DNA of 64,000 bases from Phycisphaerales bacterium (GTDB lineage Bacteria; Planctomycetota; Phycisphaerae; Phycisphaerales; SM1A02): NCBI GenBank assembly GCA_029245245.1, contig JAQWPT010000033.1:124001-188000 (forward strand), in the 5' to 3' direction. The translations under genes and the position numbers were made by a program. Numbering within the stretch: position 1 is the first letter of the stretch; every line of letters starts with the position of its first letter. Shown piece by piece: positions 52,310 to 60,258 of this stretch. The notes beneath the pieces were generated by a model. The model was not told the DNA's origin. It saw nothing but the letters and a program-made list of their open reading frames with translations, and did no database searches.

Positions 52310-52852
52310 TCAGTCCTTGGCAGGCGGTTCCTCGGTATTTGGCGTTTCCGCTTTCGGTGCGGGGGTTGCTTCAGCAGGGGCTGCTTCGGCTGGGGCGGGG
52401 GGGGCTTCGGTGGCGGTGGCCGTGGAGGCGCCCATGGTCACGCTGGAGCTTCCGTCGCCGGAATCGGTTGACGTGGTCGCCTGTTCATCGCGGAGTTTGA
52501 TCTCGTCGGCCAGGGCGGTGCGTCCTTCAGCCGCCTCGATGTCTTCGGCGTTGAGGTGGTCAGCGCGGACGACGAGTGATCGCAGCAGTTGCTCGGACAG
52601 GTTGCAACTTCGCTCCAGGTCCGCCAGCCGGGGCGGCTCGCATCGGAAGTAGGCCAGGAAGTAGACGCCGCGCTTGTTGCCCTTGATCTCGTAGGCAAGC
52701 CTTCGATCATCCCACTTCTTGAAACTGACCAGTTCGCCTTCTACCCGTTCGAGCAGGGCCAGGACGTGGTCACTGGCAGCCTGCATGTCGGAAATCGCGC
52801 TCTGGGGAAAGAGGAACAGGCCCTCGTACATTCGTTTGGTGTTGTCGCTCAT
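52310..52852 (-). CDS. rpsF: 30S ribosomal protein S6
   Basis: S6 pairs with S18 on the platform of the 30S subunit. The 180-residue product is longer than usual (95-135). The S6 fold (YEGLFLFPQSAISDM, then RRLAYEIKGNKRGVYFLAYF and DLERSCNLSEQLLRSLVVR) covers the first 100. A low-complexity tail rich in Ala, Thr, Pro and Glu takes the remaining 75 residues. Upstream is pth, downstream ssb. Confidence 0.95.
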   Translation of the reverse strand: MSDNTKRMYEGLFLFPQSAISDMQAASDHVLALLERVEGELVSFKKWDDRRLAYEIKGNKRGVYFLAYFRCEPPRLADLERSCNLSEQLLRSLVVRADHLNAEDIEAAEGRTALADEIKLRDEQATTSTDSGDGSSSVTMGASTATATEAPPAPAEAAPAEATPAPKAETPNTEEPPAKD

Positions 52853-52894
52853 AAAATTCCTTGCAGTGGATACGCCGTTGTTCGCGAGTGCGAT

Positions 52895-53464
52895 TCAGGC
52901 GGGGTTGTATTCGTTCATCGTCCGCGTGGCGCCTTCATTGATCCAGCACGCGGTCGCGTCAGCAGCCCGATCGCAGGCGGCATCGATGGTGTCCTGTTCG
53001 TCGGGCCGGAACCGTTCCAGCACGTGTTTCTCGAGAGGCTGTCCTGGTCGGGGCGCATCGATTCCGATGCGGAGCCGACTCCATGCATCCGACCCGAGGT
53101 GGGACGTGATGTTCTCGAGTCCGTTGTGTCCGCCGCTTCCGCCTTCGGTGCGGAGGCGGATCGATCCGCAGGGGAGGGCTGCATCGTCGACAAGGACGAG
53201 GAGGTCCTCGGCCGGGGCCATCTTGTAGAAGCGGATCGCCTCGGCCACGGCCTCTCCTGTTCGATTCACGTAGGTCAGGGGTTTCAGGAACAGGATCTTC
53301 TCGTCTCCATCCATGAACTCGATCGTCGACCCGTTGAAGCGGCTGCGTGCCGTTTCTCCCGGGGCCAGTCGGCGCGCCAGGCGATCGAGGACCTCGAACC
53401 CGACATTGTGTCGTGTCCGGTCGTATTCGACTCCTGGATTGCCGATTCCGACGATCAGTTTCAT
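52895..53464 (-). CDS. pth: peptidyl-tRNA hydrolase
   Basis: Releases tRNA from prematurely dropped peptidyl-tRNA. The 189-residue product has KLIVGIGNPGVEYDRTRHNVG with the catalytic His and Asn, FLKPLTYVNRTGEAV, and VLVDDAALPCGSIRLR. The segment GSGGHNGLENI is also diagnostic. It lies between rplY and rpsF on the minus strand, a common neighbour order (rplY-pth). Confidence 0.96.
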   Translation of the reverse strand: MKLIVGIGNPGVEYDRTRHNVGFEVLDRLARRLAPGETARSRFNGSTIEFMDGDEKILFLKPLTYVNRTGEAVAEAIRFYKMAPAEDLLVLVDDAALPCGSIRLRTEGGSGGHNGLENITSHLGSDAWSRLRIGIDAPRPGQPLEKHVLERFRPDEQDTIDAACDRAADATACWINEGATRTMNEYNPA

Positions 53465-53494
53465 GGTTCGGTGAGTCCTGTTCGAGGAGGGCGA

Positions 53495-54163
53495 TCAGCC
53501 CTCGTCGCCTGCCTCGGCGGGAGCGGCTCCGTCCTCTTCGCTCTTGTCCTTGGTGATGACTTCCGGCTCGGCGCCCTCGGCGTCGACCTGGGCTTCCTCG
53601 CCCTCGGCTTCTTCTTCCTTGACGAAGGTGATGTGAACGATGTGCTTGTCAGCCTCGAGCGTCGGCGTGACCCCGGCGGGGAATTCGAGGTCCCCGACGG
53701 TCAGGGCTTCGCCCATCTCGGTGAGGTCGACTTTGATCTCGTTGGGAATGTCGCGGACCTTGCACTCGACTTCGATCTCGTTGCGGATGGTCTCAAGCAT
53801 GGCTCCGGTCTCGCTGGCCAGTTTGGGCATTCCCGTCATCGTGACGGGAATGTTCACGGTCACGATCTGGTCGAGGTTGACCTTCGCGAAATCCACGTGG
53901 ATGACGTTATCGCCGAGATAGCCGAACTGGAGGTCCTTGACGAGGCAGGTCTCGTGGTTGCCGGCAATCTCCAGGTGGATCACGCGTGCTCCGGCATGCA
54001 GGTGGCCGAGCAGTTCCTTCTCGTCCACGCTGATGGAGGTCGGGTTGATGTTCCGGCCGTAGACCACGCCGGGGAGTCGGCCAGAGTTGCGAAGTCGTTG
54101 TGAGAATCTGGTTCCGGTTCGTTCGCGAACTTCGGTCTTGATGCTGATCTTGTCTGTGGACAT
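53495..54163 (-). CDS. rplY: 50S ribosomal protein L25/general stress protein Ctc
   Basis: The long (TL5/Ctc) form binds 5S rRNA. The 222-residue product has the N-terminal L25 domain (about 1-90, TEVRERTGTRFSQRLRNSG and HVDFAKVNLD) and the C-terminal beta domain to about 180. A final acidic tail of about 40 residues (KEEEAEGEEAQVDAEGAEPE) is extra. ATG at 54163 is followed by STDKISIKTEV. It is between prs and pth, as in many Gram-positive and related genomes. Confidence 0.93.
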   Translation of the reverse strand: MSTDKISIKTEVRERTGTRFSQRLRNSGRLPGVVYGRNINPTSISVDEKELLGHLHAGARVIHLEIAGNHETCLVKDLQFGYLGDNVIHVDFAKVNLDQIVTVNIPVTMTGMPKLASETGAMLETIRNEIEVECKVRDIPNEIKVDLTEMGEALTVGDLEFPAGVTPTLEADKHIVHITFVKEEEAEGEEAQVDAEGAEPEVITKDKSEEDGAAPAEAGDEG

Positions 54164-54221
54164 CACATACTCGCTTTCAACTTGAATCGCCGCTGCACGG
54201 CGTGGGGTTCGGGGAGAGGAG

Positions 54222-55205
54222 TCACCGTTTGGTGCCGGTTCCTCGCTGGAAGAGGGCGGACACCGACATGTCGTGGTGAATCCGGTGCACGGCCTCGCCG
54301 AGCAGGGATGCCACGCTGAGGGTGACGAGCTTGTCCCGAATGGGGTCGAGTCGACCAGCATCGGGTATTGAATCCGTTACGACGATCTTGGAGAAGGGGG
54401 CCTCGGCGAGCCGCTCGAAGGCCAGGCCGACCAGGACCGGGTGGGAGGCGGCGACGATCACCTTCGTGGCGCCCTTGTCGACGACCAGTCGGGCGGCTTC
54501 GCAGACGGTTCCGGCAGTCGAGATCATGTCGTCGACCATGAGGACGGTTCGGCCCTTGACGTTGCCGATGAGGTTCCTGGATGCCACCTTCATTCCGGAT
54601 TCGCGTCGCTTGTCGATGATGGCGAGGTCCGCATCGAGGGCGCTGGCGTAGGCATTGGCGACCTTCACGTTTCCCACGTCGGGCGACACGATCACGAGGT
54701 CTTCCATCTCATGGCGGATGGTCTTGAAGTATTCGCAGAAGACCGTGGCGGCGGACAGGTGGTCCACCGGGATGTCGAAGAAGCCCTGGATCTGGGCGGC
54801 ATGGAGGTCCATGCAGAGCACGCGGTTGGCCCCGGCGGCGACCACGAGGTTGGCGACCAGCTTGGCGGTGATGGGAGTGCGTCCGGCGTCCTTGCGGTCC
54901 TGCCTTGCGTAGCCGAAGTACGGCACCACGGCGGTGATCCGCTTGGCCGATGCCCGTCGCAGGCAGTCGATGTAGATCAGCAGTTCCATGAGGTTGGCAT
55001 TGACCGGGTCACAGGTCGATTGGACGACGAAGCAGTCCCGGCCCCGGACATCCTCCTCGACCCGGACGATCAACTCGCCATCGGGAAAGAGTTCGGTCTG
55101 TCCATCGCCAAGCGGAAGCAGGAGGTGCTGGCACATCGCTTCCGTGAGCTCGGTGCTGGCTCTCCCGGAGAAGATCTTCAGGTGGTCTCGGTCGACGGCG
55201 CTCAT
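54222..55205 (-). CDS. prs: ribose-phosphate pyrophosphokinase
   Basis: Makes PRPP for nucleotide, His and Trp synthesis. The 327-residue product has the N-terminal IFSGRASTELTEAM, the ATP-loop VVPYFGYARQDRKD, DLHAAQIQGFFDIPVDH, and the PRPP-binding VLMVDDMISTAGT. Length is typical. The start overlaps the glmU-like stop by four bases (ATGA). Conserved glmU-prs-rplY-pth order. Confidence 0.96.
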   Translation of the reverse strand: MSAVDRDHLKIFSGRASTELTEAMCQHLLLPLGDGQTELFPDGELIVRVEEDVRGRDCFVVQSTCDPVNANLMELLIYIDCLRRASAKRITAVVPYFGYARQDRKDAGRTPITAKLVANLVVAAGANRVLCMDLHAAQIQGFFDIPVDHLSAATVFCEYFKTIRHEMEDLVIVSPDVGNVKVANAYASALDADLAIIDKRRESGMKVASRNLIGNVKGRTVLMVDDMISTAGTVCEAARLVVDKGATKVIVAASHPVLVGLAFERLAEAPFSKIVVTDSIPDAGRLDPIRDKLVTLSVASLLGEAVHRIHHDMSVSALFQRGTGTKR

Positions 55206-55999
55206 GGTGAAGCCTCCGTGGCAGGTGTCTGTTGGCGTGCGCGGAGGATGGCATCGACCTCCGCGAGTTGGTCCGGAGTGTTGATCGAGAGCACGTCCTC
55301 GGCAGGAACGGCGTCGACGACTTCCACGATGGCGCCGTCGGCATGAAGCCGGGCGGGCACCTCGGTGAGGTAGTACTCGCCGGAGATGTCGTCGGCGGGC
55401 AGGTTCGCCAGTGAATCCATCATCGCGAGGGAATCAAAGCAGGCATAGCTCGGGTAGACCTCGTGAATCGCACGGATGTCGTCGGAGGCATTCTTGTGCT
55501 CGACGATGGCCTGGAAGCGGCCGCACTCGTCACGGACGATCCGCCCGTATCCGGTGGGGTCGTCGATGACCGAGGTGGCCAGAGTCGCGGCGGCGCCGGT
55601 CTGTCGATGCGTCGAGAGCAGCGTGTCGATGGTGTCGGCCCGGATCAGTGGTCCGTCGCCGGCAAGGACCACCAGGTCGCCGTCGAACTCGTCGAGGGCT
55701 TCGCGGCAGCAGAGGACGGCGTGGCCCGTGCCGAGTTGTTCAGCCTGGACGACGTACTCGATGGCGTCATCGCCGTGGAAGATCGAGCGGACCTCGTCGG
55801 CTCCATATCCAACGACGAGCAGGACGCGTTGCACCCCGGCGGCTCGAAGGGCGTCGACGACCCACTGCACCATCGCCCGTCCGTTGACCTCGTAGGCGAC
55901 CTTCGGGCGTTGTCCTTCCATGCGTGTCCCCTTGCCCGCGGCAAGAACCACGGCGGCGACGGGGCGATCAGGTTGGTTGGGTGCGTGCGTCATGTTCAT
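55202..55999 (-). CDS. UDP-N-acetylglucosamine pyrophosphorylase domain protein (GlmU N-terminal-like)
   Basis: The protein has 265 residues. VAAVVLAAGKGTRMEGQRPKV is the sugar-1-phosphate nucleotidyltransferase motif, and the order of segments (QLGTGHAVLCCREAL, LVVLAGDGPLI, DPTGYGRIVRDE, EYYLTEVPARL) is that of the GlmU N-terminal domain. The C-terminal left-handed beta-helix acetyltransferase is absent, so this enzyme needs a separate glucosamine-1-phosphate acetyltransferase. The start at 55999 or 55993 is uncertain. The position before prs equals glmU in other genomes. Confidence 0.87.
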   Translation of the reverse strand: MNMTHAPNQPDRPVAAVVLAAGKGTRMEGQRPKVAYEVNGRAMVQWVVDALRAAGVQRVLLVVGYGADEVRSIFHGDDAIEYVVQAEQLGTGHAVLCCREALDEFDGDLVVLAGDGPLIRADTIDTLLSTHRQTGAAATLATSVIDDPTGYGRIVRDECGRFQAIVEHKNASDDIRAIHEVYPSYACFDSLAMMDSLANLPADDISGEYYLTEVPARLHADGAIVEVVDAVPAEDVLSINTPDQLAEVDAILRARQQTPATEASP

Positions 56000-56010
56000 G
56001 AAAGAGGAAA

Positions 56011-56082
56011 CTGGCCCGCCAAGACTTGAACTTGGAATGCCTGGATCAAAACCAGGTGTGTTACCGATTACACCACGGGCCA
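56011..56082 (-). tRNA. tRNA-Gln (anticodon TTG)
   Basis: The minus strand gives a 72-base cloverleaf. Acceptor TGGCCCG pairs with CGGGCCA (U1-A72, discriminator G, as in tRNA-Gln). The anticodon loop TTTTGAT (56051-56045) has TTG at 56049-56047, decoding CAA. The T loop is TTCAAGT. CCA is not encoded. It lies directly upstream of the glmU-like gene. Confidence 0.95.
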
Positions 56083-56384
56083 TCGGTACTGCGTGTCAGT
56101 CGGTTGTGTTGTGGGCCGACATGGGGCCGGGCCGATCCTTTCGTTCCGCGTTGTCACGGGCACTGTGTCCAGATGCCCTGTTGCATGTCGCGGACCGTGG
56201 ATCACGCTGGGCGAAACCACTGCCGCGGCTGATGTTCCCGGAGCTGGAATACCCGTCAACCGCGAGTGGGTACCCCATGCGGCGCCACATTCGTGTCACC
56301 GACGGCTCCTTCCGAGGGAAGCAGAACGAAGATTGTAGGTTGACCGGTGTGCCCCGGCAAGGCTCATGGAACTCGATCCAGGCC
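56083..56384. other. non-coding gap between tRNA-Gln and the lamin-tail gene
   Basis: These 302 bases carry no gene I can support; the open frames there are short and lack ribosome binding sites. The tRNA and glmU operon promoter must lie in the first 100 bases, but I found no clear -35/-10 pair. Confidence 0.5.
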
Positions 56385-57164
56385 TCAATAGGGGATGTCA
56401 TCGTCATCCGGTGGATCCGGCGGGTTCGGTGGCGAAGGCGGATTCGGGGCTGCCGGAGGGCCTGGCGGGCCTGGCGGACTGGGCGGATTCGGAGGCGAGG
56501 GCGGATTCGGCGGATTCGGCGGATTTGGTGGTGACGGAGGATTCGAAGGATCGGGGGGGCCGGGAATGGTTCCTGGCGAGCCGATGTCCGGCTTCGAGTA
56601 GATGCCCGTCGGTCTGCATGCGCGTGCCCCATCGACCCCGGCTCGAGATCGTGCCCAGGCCGTGCCGTCATTGAGTCGTTCCGGGTCTGGTTTCGGCATG
56701 TAGATGCTGGCTCCGCTGCGATCGGCAGCCGGCCAGCCTTCCGCCTGCTGGTAGTTGGCTTCGGCAACCACGGCGCCCTTGCCGTCGACCAGTTGCAGCA
56801 CCTCGTTGTCGGCAGTGGGCCTGTTTGCCAGGGAGGCCCAGGTCACCGGGATGATCAGAAAGTCCGGCTCGCGTTCCGGATCATCCGTCCAGGCCTTGCG
56901 GAACTCTTCCTTCGTCGTTGCTTCGCCGTTGATGAGCACCGCGACCTGTCGTGGCGCAAGCGTGGCGCTGAATCGCCCCCAGGCGCCGGTATCCTCATCG
57001 TCGAGAGTCCAGTCGGTCATGACCACAGGCTTGGAGGAGAGATTGGCGATCTCCACCCATTCCGGTTCACCAGCTTGTTCCGGTGACGCGGGGTCGTACA
57101 TGATCTCGGTGATGACGATGTCGCCACCGAGGAGGGATGTCAGCAGGATGACCGGGAACAGCAT
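56385..57164 (-). CDS. lamin-tail-domain protein with Pro-rich repetitive tail
   Basis: The protein has 259 residues. After a short signal (MLFPVILLTSLLGG), a lamin-tail domain runs to about residue 145: DIVITEIMYDPASPEQAGEP and EWVEIANLSSKPVVMTDWTL are diagnostic. LTD occurs in exported bacterial proteins, often with nucleases or phosphatases; none is fused here. The last 70 residues are a run of PPNP/PPSP units and end in DDDDIPY. Exported and probably surface-linked. It diverges from aat across 80 bases. Confidence 0.83.
   Translation of the reverse strand: MLFPVILLTSLLGGDIVITEIMYDPASPEQAGEPEWVEIANLSSKPVVMTDWTLDDEDTGAWGRFSATLAPRQVAVLINGEATTKEEFRKAWTDDPEREPDFLIIPVTWASLANRPTADNEVLQLVDGKGAVVAEANYQQAEGWPAADRSGASIYMPKPDPERLNDGTAWARSRAGVDGARACRPTGIYSKPDIGSPGTIPGPPDPSNPPSPPNPPNPPNPPSPPNPPSPPGPPGPPAAPNPPSPPNPPDPPDDDDIPY
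56408..56566. repeat. coding minisatellite for Pro-Asn/Pro-Ser repeats
   Basis: On the plus strand the unit GGCGGATTCGG and close variants recur about a dozen times, interspersed with GGCGAGGGC and GGTGACGG. Each unit encodes PPNPP-like residues on the minus strand. Such DNA is prone to slippage, so the length may vary among strains. Confidence 0.75.
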
Positions 57165-57244
57165 CGTGAGTACTCCTTGTGCCAGCCTACCGCGCTGGTG
57201 CCGCCCGGACCACGTATTCTGGGTGGGTCACGAGATCTGAATCC

Positions 57245-57898
57245 ATGCCGTCACCTTCCGATCAACCCAGTGCCTTGAGTCCGGAGCTTGTCCTTGAGGG
57301 CTATGCCAGGGGCATCTTCCCCATGGCCGACCCCACCGACGGCTCCTTGGACTGGTACAGCCCCGATCCCAGGGCGATCCTGCCCCTGGATGGTGTGCAC
57401 GTGCCTCGATCACTGCAGCGAACCATTCGAGCCGGCCGGTTCCGCGTCACGGTGGACCTGGAGTTCGAGGGAGTGATTCATGCCTGTGCCGCTCCGCGAC
57501 CCTCGGAGCCCGAGTCCTGGATCGACCACCAGATCATCGATGTCTTCACATGCCTGCACCGGATGGGATGGGCCCACTCCTTCGAGGCCTGGTGCGGGGA
57601 TCAACTGGTCGCGGGACTCTACGGAGTGGCGATCGGGGGGGTGTTCTTCGGGGAGTCGATGTTCAGCGACCCCGACCGTGGCCGGGATGGTTCGAAGGTC
57701 TGCCTGGTGCGACTGGTCGAGCACCTCGTGGCCTGTGGATTCACGTTGCTGGACGTTCAGTTCAGGACCGATCACCTGCAGCGATTCGGCTGCATTGAAC
57801 TGGATCGGGATGCATTCATGCTCCGATTGGGTCAGGCCATCGCCATCGGGCCGAGGTGGAGAGCTCCGGGCGGAGAAACCTGCGATTCAACGGCCTGA
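57245..57898 (+). CDS. aat: leucyl/phenylalanyl-tRNA-protein transferase
   Basis: Adds Leu or Phe to N-terminal Lys/Arg of proteins, marking them for ClpS/ClpAP degradation. The 217-residue product has the family's start YARGIFPMADP, then WYSPDPRAILPLDG, FGESMFSDPDRGRDGSKV, and LVEHLVACGFTLLDVQFRTDHLQRFG. Length is typical. ATG at 57245 gives MPSPSDQPSAL. It is followed by mrdA. Confidence 0.95.
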   Translation: MPSPSDQPSALSPELVLEGYARGIFPMADPTDGSLDWYSPDPRAILPLDGVHVPRSLQRTIRAGRFRVTVDLEFEGVIHACAAPRPSEPESWIDHQIIDVFTCLHRMGWAHSFEAWCGDQLVAGLYGVAIGGVFFGESMFSDPDRGRDGSKVCLVRLVEHLVACGFTLLDVQFRTDHLQRFGCIELDRDAFMLRLGQAIAIGPRWRAPGGETCDSTA

Positions 57899-57981
57899 AA
57901 ACCCGAGAATACAAGCATGGAAGGCGTGCGAGGGGTATCCTCGCAGGAGGTACGGACGACCTCTTCCAGCAGCAGCCACGG

Positions 57982-60258
57982 ATGGCCATGCAGACCAGCA
58001 GACGAAACGGACTGACGATGTTCCAGCGGCGCGTGCTCGTGCTTGCCTGTTGCGTTGTCATGGTCAACCTCGTCCTGGTCGTTCAACTGCTGCGGTTGAC
58101 CCTCATCGAAGGCGAACGGCACGGCCTCGTGGCGGAATCACGGCTCCAGGAACAGTCCTGGCTGCCGACGTGGCGAGGAAGCATCAAGGACCGTGACGGC
58201 ACCGAATTGGCTCGCGACGAGCCGGCCTACGACGTGGCCTTCGCCTACGACGCGATCACCGGGGCGTGGGCCCGCGATCGGGCCGTGCGTGCGTCTCGCC
58301 GCGCAGCGGGCTCCACGGCGTGGGCCGCCGCCTCTCCTCGACAGCGTGAAGTGTTGATCTCGCGGGAACTCGAATCCAGCAGGGGTGAACTCGAGGCCTT
58401 CTGGACGACGGTGAACGGGTTGTCCCGGGTGGGGCAGCCAGTCCTGGACGAGCGTCGCAACGACGTGCTCGCCAAGGTCCAGCACATGTCTGCGGTGGTC
58501 TGGGACCACCAGCGTCGTCGTCATGAATCACGCTACTCCAGCGAGGAGAATGGCCCGGCGTTCCGCCAGCGTCCGATCGCCGAGCAGGAGGCCTACCACG
58601 TCCTGCTGCCCGCCGTGGATGATGAGGTTGCGATCGCCTTCAAGTCGTTCGAAGTCGAGCATCCGGATCTCGTGCAGGTTCGACACTCCCGGCATCGGGT
58701 GCATCCGGAATCCCGTCGCCGTGTCGAACTTGATCGCTCGACGTTTCCGCGCGGCCTTCATGGCCAGGGGATGATGACCATTCCCGTCGAGGGCGTCGGA
58801 GATCACCTCCTGGGCAGGGTGCGTCGTCCAGCATGGGAAGAAGACGTTACCCGCCGACCGTTTCGGAACAGCGTGACGGGCGTGGTGGATCTGGGTGGCT
58901 ACCTGCTCGACGACGAGGTCGGTGTCGGCGGATTCGAGGGAGGCTGGGAAGACCACCTGCGTGGCACGCGTGGTTCAGTGCTGCGTCGGCGCGACACCGG
59001 GGAGGAAACCCGGACCCTGCACCAGCCCGGTCTTGATCTCCAGGCCACGATCGACATCGACCTGCAGGCCAGGATCGAGGCCGTGCTGTCCGATTCCACC
59101 GGGTTGCTGCATGTGCAGCCCTGGCATGGCACGACCCGGCTGAACACGGGGCGCCCCCTGAATGCGGCGGTCGTGGTCCTGGAGATCGAGACCGGTGAAG
59201 TGGTGGCCTCGGTGTCGGTGCCTACCCGGTCTTCCGCCGAGGCCATGAGCGAACTGGAGCAGCAGGTCCGCCAGCCGTGGGTTGATCGTGCGCTGGAAGC
59301 TGTCTATCCGCCGGGCTCCATCATCAAGCCGCTGGTACTGATGGCGGCGCATGCCGAGGGAGCCTGTGATTCCGGGACGACCATCTCCTGCGCCGGTCAC
59401 CACTTCCCCGACCAGGCAGGGATCGCCCGGTGCTGGATCTTCCGGGCCCGGAACAACCACGCGGTCCATGGTCCGTTGCAGCCGGCGGAGGCGTTGGCCC
59501 GCTCCTGCAACTGCTTCTTCTACGAACTCGGTGACCGGCTCGGGCTTGAACGCATTGTTTCATGGCTCCGCTATTTCGGACTCGGTCGACGCCTTGATGC
59601 CGGCCTGGTTCCCCTCGGTGTGCACGTCGAGGGCGTGGCCGGCCGAGGTCACCTGCCCGACGATGTGCAGCAGGCCGAACTCCGCATGCGAGGCGAGGAC
59701 CGGTTTGAATCCATCATGCTCGCCATCGGCCAGGGCGGAGTGAGTTGGACGCCACTGCAGGCCGCCAATGCCTACGCCATTCTCGCCCGTGGCGGTCGCC
59801 GCCTTCCACCGACCTTCGTACGCGGGCTTCGCTCTTCGCCGCCGGGGCCGGATGCCATGTTCGATCCCGCGATCGTCGACACCATGCTCGAGGGCCTCGA
59901 GTCGGCAGTGACTGATTCCTGGGGAACCGGCAGCCGTCTCAAGTACGGCCCAGGCGATTACGAGCCGATCTTCAATGTCCAGCCGCTGCGAGTCTGGGGC
60001 AAGACCGGCACCGCGCAGGCTCCGCCTCTGGTGACGGATGTCAATGGAGATGGAGTGCTGGAACCCGGTGAACGCATCGAGGATCTGCACCATGCGTGGT
60101 TCGTGGGTCTCGCCGGTGAATCGGATCCACGGTACGCCCTGGCGGTATTCGTGGAGCATGGCGGCAGTGGAGGCCGGGTGGCGGGCCCGATCGCAAACCA
60201 GGTCATCCACGCCCTGCGTGATACCGGTCACCTGGCCGGTGGGGAGGCGGCACGATGA
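57982..60258 (+). CDS. mrdA: penicillin-binding protein 2 (peptidoglycan transpeptidase)
   Basis: PBP2 makes peptide cross-links in the elongation complex with RodA. The 758-residue product is longer than most (630-700). One N-terminal anchor (VLVLACCVVMVNLVLVVQLL) is followed by the PBP dimerisation domain (LRLTLIEGERHGLVAESRLQ) and a long insert (about 100-300). The transpeptidase domain has YPPGSIIKPLV (Ser446, Lys449), RSCNCFF (Ser508), and VWGKTGTAQAP (Lys674). The ATG at 57982 has no nearby Shine-Dalgarno; an AGGAGG lies 32 bases upstream within two possible hairpins. Coupled to rodA by ATGA. Confidence 0.93.
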   Translation: MAMQTSRRNGLTMFQRRVLVLACCVVMVNLVLVVQLLRLTLIEGERHGLVAESRLQEQSWLPTWRGSIKDRDGTELARDEPAYDVAFAYDAITGAWARDRAVRASRRAAGSTAWAAASPRQREVLISRELESSRGELEAFWTTVNGLSRVGQPVLDERRNDVLAKVQHMSAVVWDHQRRRHESRYSSEENGPAFRQRPIAEQEAYHVLLPAVDDEVAIAFKSFEVEHPDLVQVRHSRHRVHPESRRRVELDRSTFPRGLHGQGMMTIPVEGVGDHLLGRVRRPAWEEDVTRRPFRNSVTGVVDLGGYLLDDEVGVGGFEGGWEDHLRGTRGSVLRRRDTGEETRTLHQPGLDLQATIDIDLQARIEAVLSDSTGLLHVQPWHGTTRLNTGRPLNAAVVVLEIETGEVVASVSVPTRSSAEAMSELEQQVRQPWVDRALEAVYPPGSIIKPLVLMAAHAEGACDSGTTISCAGHHFPDQAGIARCWIFRARNNHAVHGPLQPAEALARSCNCFFYELGDRLGLERIVSWLRYFGLGRRLDAGLVPLGVHVEGVAGRGHLPDDVQQAELRMRGEDRFESIMLAIGQGGVSWTPLQAANAYAILARGGRRLPPTFVRGLRSSPPGPDAMFDPAIVDTMLEGLESAVTDSWGTGSRLKYGPGDYEPIFNVQPLRVWGKTGTAQAPPLVTDVNGDGVLEPGERIEDLHHAWFVGLAGESDPRYALAVFVEHGGSGGRVAGPIANQVIHALRDTGHLAGGEAAR

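Noticed and set aside
52589-54103. 504-residue plus-strand frame across rpsF, pth and rplY
   Set aside because: Three well-recognised minus-strand genes occupy the same bases; the frame shows no motif.
56408-56566. Possible CRISPR-like repeat array
   Set aside because: Units are short, directly adjacent and without spacers; they are codon repeats for a Pro-rich tail.
57920-57981. N-terminal extension of mrdA from 57856
   Set aside because: The extra residues overlap the end of aat in another frame and do not resemble a PBP2 N-terminus.
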